Origin: Symsagittifera roscoffensis
Lineage: Eukaryota > Xenacoelomorpha > Acoela > Convolutidae
DNA length: 60,000 bases
NCBI RefSeq assembly: GCF_963678635.1
Contig: NC_087062.1
Location: 31,582,704-31,642,703, forward strand
Direction: 5' to 3'
Shown: positions 43,401 through 55,400 of the stretch, piece after piece
Layout: the number at the start of each line of letters is the position of its first letter
How positions within the stretch are numbered: the stretch's first letter is position 1
The notes under the pieces: generated by a model
The model's input: only the letters and a program-made list of their open reading frames with translations
What the model was told of the DNA's origin: nothing
Databases searched by the model: none
Translations under genes and position numbers: made by a program

Positions 43401-46400
43401 TCTGTGCCACTGGCTTAGTAAACAGCTGTTTTTTTTTCATTTTTAGATTCATTTTCTTATTTGCTATTCTTTTAAAGGAATTAAGCCTTTTCTCTCTCTC
43501 TCTCCCATTCTCTACAGCAGTGCGGAATTTGAAGTGTTAAGGCTTCCAAATCATGCAAATTTAAGAAGAATTTAGGTTTCAGTGCAAAATTATCTGATTA
43601 CTAGTAAATTCTTTGGGTATAACTATAGTAATCGAAATTTTAATGGGATTGTCACTCAAATATTTGTTATTTTCTTCGTTAATTTCATTTTTTGTTTCGA
43701 TTTATTGGTTTAATTTAGTTTTCTTGTTTGTTTATTTTTATTACTGAAAAAATTACCAATTATAGTTAAAGCTGTTTTCTCACGAGTTCGAGGAGGTGGA
43801 GACTGACCGATTTAGAAACATTTGTTTTTAGACAAAGCTTAGCTCACGTGGAGCTGCGCGAAAAACAACTGACTGCAAAAGTATTGCGGGACGTTAATAA
43901 TGCTAACCGTTACCAACATCACAACCAAACTTCTAATTCCGGTACTACCCCTACTATTGCTGCACCAACTGCTAAAATTGTCCAAAATACACCTGTTTCT
44001 ACTCATCAACCGAAACCAGTTCAACAAATCCCTTCGGATGAAGGATTTGCCCAATTTATCGAGCAGCAACGCCAGCAAACATACACTCAGAGCCAGAAGG
44101 ATCCTAAGATGTTAATCAGTTCGGACAACATTGCTCAGTATTCGCCACATTCAAAAGATCAACAGGATTATGAAAATGACGGGAATAAGGCGTATTATGC
44201 TAGCAATTCAAGGCAGAACTCAAATGTTGACAATGTGCAGCAACATCTGAGTCAGTCAAATTTTTCTGGCCAAAGTTATCCACCGGCAAGTCAACATCAA
44301 GTTGCATCACCGCGACCAGTTCAGCATCCGGGAAATATCTCCGGACGGGGAAGGTTTGTTACACCGGCTATCAATCCCAGAGTATATCGCCCGGCCGGTC
44401 GCGGAGGTCAACAACGGTTCCCCGCTCCAAGAATGGTAGCTATTCAGCCATTGTTTCCTGAGGAACAACAAGGGAGTCAAATTACCTCAAGTGGCGTTTC
44501 TCCAAATAGCAATCAGTTTTCTTACAGCAATAGTGGCGAAGTATCCGCAAATTATTCGAGTTTATCTAACACTGGGCAGAGTAACGCACAAGGTATGTCG
44601 CAGGCTAGATTTAGAGTTCCATCGCCGGTTCGTTCTAGGAATCCGTTGGCTAAAAATGCAACAATGCCTGCGTCAAGAGGAGGAACTGCAATGGCTAGAA
44701 TGCCTACACAGCAGCAGAGATTTCAGCATCAAGTTTCTTTGCCTAATCCAGTGCGTCTAATGACGCCACCAATGATGTGTGGTGCTAATTCACAGGCACA
44801 GCCTGGTTATGGTTTCAAAAATAATTCGAGTTTTGCTGATAAATTAAATAATAAAAATGTATCCAACCGTTTTGCCGAGGATGTCAATTTAGAAAGTTGG
44901 GATGATTCTTCTAATTTGTCTCAATCATTTGAATCTTCCGTTGAAAATGTTCAAACTTCTAAGTCTAATGAATTTCAAAATCAAAACAGTATTGTATCTC
45001 CACGAAATTCAACCGAAGCTCCTGTTACTGAAACTGAAAACCTTATTAGTCCAACAAGTTATAAAGTGGTTAGAAGTGTTAATAACTCCAATCGAGGATA
45101 TGCTGCTTCTATGCGAGGAGGACGTGGGGGTGGTAATTTACCCCTAGGAAACCAAAATTTGTCCAATGCGGGTGCCAATCAGTCTATGAAGGGATTGGGT
45201 ATGCAAGGAAATATGCACGGACAAGGTAATGATGCCGGAAAAGGAAATGGACATGATAAAAACCAGAAAGTTCCAAAATCTGCTGATAATCAAGCAGCTG
45301 GAACACCTGACGAGGCTCCGACTCTATCTGGAGGCACCAAAGGGTCAGCCGACCTTGACCTTGACGTGATCAAGGCTGCTCTGAAGTCGCTCGTCCCAGC
45401 TGACGAGGAAGAAGATGACGACATTGAACGACATGTGAGTTACGTTTCCACGGTAGAAAAGTTATCATTGTCAATTTACAAATGATTGCAATTTTTGTTT
45501 ATCTTACCTGCTGAGTAAATTGAATTTTCAGATAATTTTTGAGATATTAGACAGCTGCTTGCTTTGAATAATCTTTAAGATCGAATTCTTCATAAATGGT
45601 GATATTTTAGCTTAAGTGGTTCATTTGATCAGAGCGTGCGAAAGAAAAAGTTCTCATAGCAACTCGAACCTGGTTAACTCCAGCGGTAGTTGCACTCACT
45701 AACGTTAAAAGTAGACTAACCAACCAATCAAATAGGCAAAAAGGAGTTTACATTGAATTTAATCCAAGTTCTACAGGTTTCATAACCAGAAATCAACTTG
45801 ATAGAATTCGGTATATTGTAAAAACTATGCAAGTTGGATCGCGTGGGCGCTCGGCGCTTATAACCACCAAGTGGTAAAAAAGTCCCAGGCGTTTAAAAAC
45901 AAAAGTCTCAGGAGTGGTAAACATGCAACTCATCAGCTCGATTACTCTCCGAGCTGATTCAGCTAAGTCATTGATAAGGAAAAAAAGTATCGCCGACATA
46001 TGGCTGAAAAGGATAAAAGAACCAAAAAAATTGACTGAAATTTTCTTCGAATTTCGAATTATATCAGGTTAGAGTTCTTTGAATTTAAAGAATTGTCTTG
46101 ATTGGCCTTTTTTCATAAAATAATCAAATTCAGAGAAAACTGGATCAGTAGTTAAATTTATTGCTTCAATGGAAAATCAGAAATTCAAAGTCCATTTTCG
46201 AAACCAGAAGTCATTTACGTCTTTCGTGACCTTTTTGCTTTTCATTTTCGATAGTGGAGTTTTCCTTACTTTTAACAAAACAAATGATGTGAACTGAAAA
46301 CAGAAATTAAAATTCAAACGCAAAAAACAAATTTTGCGCGTGAACAATATCGCAACATTTTTCTGAAAAAAAACCAGCACGACTTATGTAAGTGAAAACT

Positions 46401-49400
46401 TTTTGGACTGAAACTCGCTGGCACTGCCAAGCTTAACTAATTTTGAATGAAAATTATCAGAAATGTCCAAAAAATAAGTGCAAACCTTATAATAAAAAAT
46501 GAACACTTAACACACGGAACAAATAACCAGACAGGTTCTTTATGGCCAAAAGCATGGAAGATTTAATGATTGGCGATCATCAATTTAGCACAAATAAACA
46601 TGTAATATCAACAAATTGCGCGCAAATTTTAACCGAACTTCATCCACCATCAAAAACCAACTAAATGTTTAACTAGAATCCGTTATTTTTTCTTAGAAAA
46701 TAGCTTCGAAAACAATGGTCGAAAATTTATTGCTTAAATTAAATAGGATCCGGTTAATTTTTTTGACCTTTGATTTTGTTGTTTGCTGGTGATTAATATC
46801 CATTATCAAGTTGGAACAAATATTTTAGTAGCTAAATTTTATCGAAGAGTCTGAATCGTTTGTAACTTCCTTTATACACAAATGAAGTTCGGATTATAGC
46901 GCAGAGGCAACGCCCATGGTTTGGACAAGAGTAAGTAAATTGAACTCAGTCAGGACCAGTATTTTTTTTAAATAGAAAATTCTCAGCTTCATTTTTTGGG
47001 GTTCATCAAATTTCGTATTGTTTTTTCAGCCTAACGCAACACACACTTTGTTAAGTTTAAGAAGCCAGGACCACTACTTCTTTGAAAACAGAAAGTTTTT
47101 AGCCCACATTTTAAAGAGTCGAAGAATGTAGTTCAGGCTCTTATATAGGTCGTGTTGGTTTTTTTTTAGGAAAAGTCTTCAAATTGTTCACTTTCAATTT
47201 TGGTTTTTCCGCGGCTTGATTTTTGATTTCTTAAGTTCATTTCGTTTGTTGAAAGGAAGGCTAACTAAACCATTGAACAGCAAAAGTCACAGAAAACCTG
47301 ATCAAATTCTAATTTCGATTTTTTAAATGATCGAGTGGGTTTAAATTTCCAGATTTCGCTGCGGAATAAAAGTTTAACCTATTGATCCATTTTTCTCTAA
47401 TGGAGTTAACTTTATGAAAATTATGTCAGCCTTCTTTTTTTAAAGAAGTTTTGAGGCCATATAGTTTTAAGGATCATGAACGTAGTGATTTCTGTTATAT
47501 AGGTCTTGGTGATTTTTTCTTTTGTTTTTTTTTTTTCGGAAAAGTCTTGTTTTTCGGAATTTTTTTCACGCTTTATTTTGAATTTTTTCTCGGTTTGACT
47601 TTTTTGCGTAGACGACAAACATGCAGTATTGGCGTCCTTTTTGCGCTCGTTGATCTATTACTCCCTTGCTCATCCTTGTTTCCAAAAAATTCTAGTTCAT
47701 TTTTTTAAAACGATATTTCTTTGGTAATTTTTGATTTTTTCGGCTTCGTCGCTTTCGTTTTTTTTGTTGGCTTAGTTTCCGCTTTGTTTTTAACATCTAT
47801 TTTTTACCAGCTTTGTTTTCCTTAGAGCGCTTATTTGAATGTTATTTATAGAGGTTAGAAGGCTAAATAATCTTTCGAACTTAAAGATTTCATTTTACTA
47901 CGTAAAATAAAAAAATTTTGTTGAGCAATTTATCGCCTATAATGCTCGCCTTTCCTACCATTGTTAAACAATTTTGTTTCTTTTTGAAGAGGGTAAATGC
48001 AAATCATGGTTTACTAGTATTTTTACACTCCAAAACTTTCTGGTAGAAAAAAATTATATTAAGATTTTATTCAGTTAGATTTTTTTAAATTAATTTTCAA
48101 TTGTTTCGATTTTTGGCATATAATTGTTTGTACAAAAATGCGTTGAGCTAGTTTTAGTTCTATTAAGTTTGAAGTGTTTTAGGTTTATGAAATTTCGACT
48201 GAAATGTTTAAAAAATAAAGATTTTTTTTTAAATTCATTAACGGGCCTATTTTTTGTTGTAATCGTTCTTTTCAATTTTTCGTGTTTTATAAGTTTGAGG
48301 TTTTTATAAAATTTTTTAAAGTTTTCAAGGTTTTTTGCTAGTTGTTTTTTGTGACAGTTTTGTTAAAATTTTGTGGTCATTTTTTTTTGTTTCCTGGTTT
48401 TTCAATTTCCTTTTTTCCTTGTAATCTTAGTTAATAGCAAGCAACGGGCCGTTTATTATCTTCAAGTTTGCCTCTAGCACATGCAAGTTGTTTGGTTGTA
48501 TGATTTTCAGAATTTTTTTGACTTGAATTAAGGGTTTTTTCTTATCGTTTCCATCTATTTGTTATGAAAGAGAACTGAATGAACTTTGTGTAGCCCCAGC
48601 CCTTCTTTACATAAAAATTGAAATAAGATGTTTTTTCCTTATTTTTACACCTACGATTTATTCAATACGTTTATTTTCATACTTTTCGTTTGAGACCTAT
48701 CTTTTGAACTTTGCCATTTTATTGGTATCGCAAGTGGTGCGAAGCCCAGCTTCACCTGTGTATTAAATTTACTTATTGATCCATTTTTCTGAAAGTGGGT
48801 TGATTTTATGATAAGAAGTGTCAAGCTTAAGTTCTTCTTGAAATTCAGAAAGCCTTAAGGCCATATAATTTTTTTCTGTTTCCTTGCGTCTGTTTCCTTC
48901 CGTCCTGTCTGTTGGCTACGTGTTTCCTTGTGAAATTCGAAAGTTGACTTTAATTCAAAATAAAAGTCAGTTTTTGTTCGAATAAATCAATTAATTATGA
49001 TTGACTACAATCCAATTTTTAGTTGCTTGTAATGAAGTTTTTGGGCAAGCTGTATTTTTATTGACAATTTTTTGTCTTATCGTTTTTGTCTTGCTGGGGA
49101 GCTTGCTGTATCTTAATTGAAGCGCATTCTTTTCTGAGTCGTATCGAAGAAAATTATGTGGAAGTAGTTCTAGGTGATGAGCCATGGCTAAGTGGCTACG
49201 ACAAGTTATTTTTAGTCAATGTTAAAAAGTTCTTCTAGAACATTGTTAATGTTATTTAAGCTATTCATTTTTTACTACTCGTTTGTGCATTATTTCATTT
49301 ATTTCAATTGCCTTGGTAAAAAACTGAAGTTTTTTTCGGCTTATACATGGGTTTTAGTTGATTTCACATAGAAAAGCAAGTGTATTGTTATCGGGTACTA

Positions 49401-52400
49401 GACTTTTTGTTGCCAGAATTTAAAAAAATGAAGACTCGAGGCACTTGATTTGCTTGATGGAGCTCAGAGTTTGAGTCCCTTTTTATTGTTCCGACCGCGT
49501 CTCAAATATACTGGAAAAACTATGGTCGTAGCGTTGTTTCCAGCTGATTATGAGTACCTCAAGGAAAACCGGTTTTTAAATTGTTTTTGAACATTGTCAT
49601 ATCAAATATCGAAGCTAATTAAGCGAAAACACAAAAGATTTGAGGACAAGGTTTCTATCTTAAGTTTTTGTTCGGTAAGCATTTCTCATATACTACTAAA
49701 ATCTAGTTTATTAACATAAGGTACACGTCATAATTTTAAAGGGGGATTAGTCCTAGAAACATTTTTTCTGGAAAGGATTAATTTGAGTGATTTGACAGAT
49801 TATGATTCGAAAAGTCGATTTTTTTTGTATTGTAAACCAATGGTGCTCTCTCCTGTTTTTGTTGCACAGGCAAGTTTGTGAGAAAGTGCTAAAAGATAGC
49901 CCACCTTTTCATCAGAAGTCGACCAGTTTAGAGCAAATCGCTTTTTTTTCAAAGGGTATGCATTAATTAAAAAGCATGCGCTAGCTTTATCCGCTTTATT
50001 ATGGCGCAATCTGTGCAGCCTTTAAATCTAAGGACAGAATGAATATACGTGAATGTAATCTTTTATCCCGTAAGCCATCTGGTAAATTAGTGGAGGCCAG
50101 TGAATCTTATTTTTTAGGTCTCAGATGTTTTTTATTTTCAATTAAAGAAGTGAAGGCCCTTATTTGGGTCATATTTTTCGAGGAAAACATCCTTGAAGTA
50201 GTTGGCGGTCAAGCTTGATTGCTAACGCTTAAGTTTGAAATACTTGAACGACTTAGTTATTAAAATCGACGTAAAGTGATTTTTTTAGGTTATTCACCAG
50301 CAGAATAAAAAATACATATTGATTCATTTTTTTTGCAATTTTGATTCGTTATATCGCTAAATTTTTCAACCATGATTAGTTCCTGTATGTCTAACAGCTC
50401 TAAGATAATGTATGTTTTTTCTTGAAAAAGTTGAAAAATAATTAAAAACAGTCTGTCATTCGTCTGTGTAATAGTCAGAATCGTTGGTGGAGTTTTTTGT
50501 CATTCGAAAGTGATTCTTTTCTAGTTTCGCATATTAGTTTTTGAAATCATATAATTTTTCAGTATTTTTTAAAGAAATATAATATAATTAGTAAATCTTT
50601 TCACATGCAATTTTTCTTGACGAAAATGTTCGTCTGAGTTTCATCTTATTTACTGATTTTTTTTTCTTACAAATGTCCGGCAGTACTTTTGATATCGATA
50701 AGACTCTGTCACCAATTTTTGATTGCCCTCAGTCAAACCTACTAGGACCTCTAATAAATTTAAACTGGAAAACATATTTTTTTCCACTTCCTGCGTTAAT
50801 TGTAACATTTTTCGAAGTTCTGATTGCTAATTTTTGAGCGTCATGTTGCTTTCATCCTTTATTTGTTGTATCGCAAGTGGTGCGACGCTCAGCTTCGCCT
50901 CTGTGTCTCAAATTCGCATTAGCTCATCGATTATTCAGTATCGTCTTCCAGTGTGAAAAGAGGAAATATACTGGTTGGTTTTTACGAGAGAAAGGGCTCA
51001 TTCGTCGGACGAGGAGCATCTACGGCAGAATGTATGGCGGATCTGAAGACATTATTTTAAGCATAATTAAACGAAGCGGAACAAACTCGTAGCCATTGAG
51101 CTGTTCGACTTAACTAATCAAGTTGGGCTGGTGTCCAGACTTGCTCATTCTAGAGTGCATACGGTAGGATGAAACTAAGCTATGCCCTCTCCTGTTATCA
51201 AGGCATCCATGGGCTCGAAAGCGATAGTGATCCATAGTATTTCCGATATTATTTATTTATGCGAGCTTTAGCGAGTAGTGTAATAGTACGATTATTCGTT
51301 TTTTTTGCGAACCTAAGTCGCACAGATTGTTGCCACTCTTGGTGCACCTTTACGGCGTTTTGATAGCATGTGATTTGACAATCGATTATTGATAAGTTAA
51401 ACAGTTGATGCTTTTTTGATTCAAAGCTAATGTTTCAAACAACTGTGCAAAAATAAAAGTTTTCATGACAATAATTATTATGTCGGTTATACAGGAAATT
51501 ATTCACGATTTTTCGATTAATTTGCCGCTTGTAATTTTTTTGATATTCCATTAATCGCCCTCGGTTGTGTTTTCGGACGTATTTTCCGCAAAAAAAACAT
51601 GATTGCAGACAACGTTTTTGAAGGTTTTTTTTTCCAGTTTTTGTGATCCTGTGCATCTGGTGTAGAGGTAACACATGTGCTTGATACAGCAAAGGCTTGA
51701 GGTTTGAATCCGGCCGTGGCGTGTTTTTTTCCAGTTCGGCTTTTTGGCTTTCTTTGCGATTTTTATGACAGGAACGATTTTTAAGGTTTTTTTTTAATTT
51801 TTGATTGTTTTCCGTTTTATTTTAATCACGGCCATTCATTTTTATGCCGCAAGTGTTGTAAATCTCAGCTTCATAATTTTGTCTACTAATTTTTAATTTT
51901 TGAATATGCACAACTTTGTGCAAATTATTATTTTTTAAAACACCTGTCTCATGATAATTGTTCAAGTTTTCTGAGGTTCCCAATGTGGCACCTAAAGGAG
52001 TAATCATGGGCAGGGATGAGAAAATCAAGAATAAAGGAGACCTTTTTTGTAATGAGCGAACTAAAAAGGGTAATTTTTGATCATAAAATCATATTTTGCA
52101 GTTCTTGCATCAATTTGGCAACTTCAGATAAGATTACGAGAAATAAAAAAGTCGAGGACTCAAGATTTTTTTTACAAGATCAACGAACGATTGTTAATCA
52201 TTAGACTACTGTATAACGATATGGTGGTAGAGCTGCCTAATCTATGCGGGTTCGAGTAGTCATTGTAAAAGTGAAAAAATAATTATCTGAATAAAACTAG
52301 TTAAAAAAGAGTGGATAAAACTATTTAAAAAACAAATGGTTGAGCAAAATGCGAAAGTTCTCTAGAGCTGATTTAATTCATCTAGACGAAACAAACAAAA

Positions 52401-55400
52401 TTTGAATTTTCAAACGCTTTTTTTCAAAAGCCGAGGTTTGCTTAGAATTTTGCCAGAACTATTATGGTTTAATTTATTTTGCACAATTCGGAACCAAACA
52501 TGTACCCCAAAAATGAGACGCTTTGCCTTTTTTAGGTCATCAAAAATTAAGCTAAAACTACTGATTTATTTAATTCGAAAATTGCATCAAAAGAAGCCTC
52601 TTACACAGCGCAACAAAAATCTACAAGGTTAAAATCTCCAAAATTTACAAAAGAATATATTTTGCTTGATAACCAAAAAATGTTAATCTATCTATATCTA
52701 TCTATCTATACTATATTTAAATGCGAGTGACAGCTATCTCACAAGTTTAAGCATAATAATTTTGCATATTTAACGAAAGAATTTTTTCATGTTTAAGCTA
52801 TATCGTATATTGCAATTCTTAAGAAGAATTTTTCAATTAGTTTTTCGCAAGGTCATTGTTTTTTCAGTATTCTTTTCGAGGCCAAATTAAGTCTGTCTAT
52901 CTGTATACCTGCTTTTAATTAACTTGATTATGTCTGTCTACCCGTCGCCTAATTTTTTAACTTTCATCAATTATCTATCTAATATTTTATTTTTAAATGC
53001 GGGCTTTACTCTCTCGCCATGTTTGAGCTTTTTCAACGTATTATTTTTTCGTATGTTTAACAAATGAATTTTTTCGCGTTTAAGCTATATGGTATATTGC
53101 AATGGTTAAGGTTTTTTTCGATTTTCCTGTTTAAATTCAAGCTCTAGTTTGAAATAAGCAACCTGATAGTGGTTGTCACAGTTTTCCCAGGCTTTGCGAT
53201 TCTGGCCTCCATATATGAATAACCAAATCCTTTTACTTTACGAGATAGGCAATTTTCGAGATGTTTCAAAAGTTTCTAAAAAAATTAAATTTAAAAATGT
53301 TTCTCAATTTTTGAAATTCTCACCCTGTAGTTGAGTGCTTTCAAGTTACTCTCAGGGGTTGGGAGTCTTGTCTCCGAATCTCGCTTCTCAAACTCTTGTA
53401 GTTTTCGAGATATGACGTTTTTTATGATTTTTTCAAAAAATTTCCACAACTTAGATTTTGAAAAATTCCAAATTGTTGAAGATCTCAATCCTGTTCTTGG
53501 ATACTGTGAGGATACTTTCTGGGGTTGCTAATCTTGCCTTTGATTATGGCTGCTCGAATCCTTGTAGTGTTCGAGATATGATGTTTTTTTTGGGTTTTTT
53601 TTTCAAAATTGTTCAAAAAACTTAGATATAAAAAATTTCACAAAACTTGAAATTACCATCTCTGTAGTGAGGCTCTGTCAGGGTACTCCCAGGAGTTGCG
53701 AATTTCATCACCAAATATGATTGCTCAAATCCTTGTAGTTTTCGATATATGACGTTTTTTATGATTTTCTCCGAAATTTTCAAAAACTTAAATCTTAAAA
53801 AATTCCAAAGTTTTGAAGATCTCAATCCTGTCATTGGAATCTGTGTGGGTAATCTTAGGGGGTTGCGAATCTTGCCTCCGAATATGGCTGCTCAAATTCT
53901 GGTAGTTTTCGAGATGTGACGTTTTTTTAGGATTTTTTTCCAAATTTTTTTTAGAAAACTTAGGTATAGAAAATTTGAAATTCTCATCTCTAAGTGAGGC
54001 TCTGTCAGGGTACTCTCAGGAGTTGCGATTTTTGAATCCCAATATGACTGCTCAAATCTTTGTAGTTTTCGAGATATGACGTTTTTTTCATGATTTTCTC
54101 CGAAATTATGATTTTCTCCGAACTTCTATGAGAGTACTCTCAGGGTGTTGCGAATCTTGCCTCTGAATAGGACTGCTCAAAATCTTGCAGTTTTCCAGAT
54201 ATGACTTTTTTTTGTGATTCTTAAAAAATTTTCACGAAAAAAATAAATTAATTTTTTTTTCAAAGTTTGAAATTTTTAACCTGTAGTTGGGAGGCTGTCA
54301 GAGTAATCTCAGGGGTTGCAAATTCGACCTACAATTAAGAATGCCCAAATCATTTTTGCTTAAGAGATAAGACGATTTTTGTGATTTTTTTTGAAGAAAT
54401 GTTCAGAAAACTCAAATTACAAAAAGTGAAATTCTCAACCCTGTAGTTGTGTACTTTCAAAGATTGCGAATATTCCCCTCAAAAAAGACTGCTCAAAATT
54501 TGGTAGTTTTCGAAAAATGATTTTTTTCTGGTTTTCAAAAAAATACCTTTTAAAAAACTTAAGGTGAAACTTCTCTAAGTTTGAATTTCCCAACGTTGTA
54601 GTTGGGTACTGTAAGGGTACTCTCAGGAGTTGCAAATCTTGCGTCCAAATGCGACTGCTCAATTGCTTTCAGTTTTCCAGATGTGACGTTTCTTAGTTCA
54701 TTTTAAATTTTTCGAAGAACTTAAATAAAACTTCACAAAATTTTATGGTTCTTCAAAATTTGTTTAAAAAACTTGAATAAAAACCAGAAATATTACAAGA
54801 AGTAGAAAAGTTTTTTGTTACTGAAAGTTTTGGTTGCTCATAACTGGATATCGGTAGTTAGTTACTACAATTTGAAGATAGGATAGGTTTTAATTATTGC
54901 TAATTAGTATTATCGATCCCCTGGCGATGATAGTGTGTGAGGACGAGCTCTCACTTGACCTCTAGCTTCAGGTCTACCACAACCTGACCGATTTCGACGG
55001 CAAAAGGAACCACATGGAAGTTCTGGACGCTAAAAAGCGACCTTGAGTTGAAAAAAAGCTACGCCAACTGACTAACTTAGTCTGGAATGTGGGGAAACAA
55101 GAAAAACTGACTTTCCTTAGACAAGCTGGATAGTTTTCGACAGGTCTCGTGCGAATCGCAGAAACCACAATTATTATTATTAAACCATAATGATATGACT
55201 CTATGTTATCTAATGCTTTTTAAAAAAAAAATCAGGGTTGAGGATGAAAGTAACAATGATTACTTGTGTTTAAGTTCAAAGCGTCTGAAGCACGTAACGT
55301 CCAACAAAAGCAACCTGGTACACGACCAAATGCTCCATACGCTGAAAGAGGTGGGTACGGTGGACGCGGCATGCCCAGCATGCGTGGTCGTGGTATCCGT

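Larger units (their letters stand above)
35905..43831 (+). other. YLPM1-like intron 3 (7.9 kb, repeat-rich)
   Basis: No exon is needed inside because phase 2 of exon 3 joins directly to phase 1 of exon 4 (CA + A). Contents include a ~170-bp tandem triplet (37024-37510), a 193-bp duplicated hairpin-tag block (38190-38510), a fold-back MITE, two hAT MITEs, a tRNA-like head (39637-39712), an unassigned stretch 40110-42620, and a Helentron-like element (42623-43430). Confidence 0.6.
45435..55274 (+). other. YLPM1-like intron 4 (9.8 kb, repeat-rich)
   Basis: No exon is required inside, because both flanking junctions are phase 0. It contains tRNA-like heads (46890, 51641, 52209), hairpin-tag repeats (48726, 50869, 51847), a T-tag repeat (49375), a lone Helentron-like left end (tgttccgaccg, 49488), a tatc microsatellite, and a ten-unit satellite (53150-54700). 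The rest is AT-rich and unassigned. Confidence 0.6.

Noticed and set aside
45659-45693. Possible tRNA or hairpin RNA (gcaact...agttgc, with ctgg-ttaact-ccag inside)
   Set aside because: B-box-like sequence on the minus strand, but no acceptable D or acceptor arm; a short chance hairpin is as likely.
50877-51092. 71-codon frame in intron 4 as a missed exon
   Set aside because: It starts inside a hairpin-tag repeat, and the flanking exons already join in phase 0.
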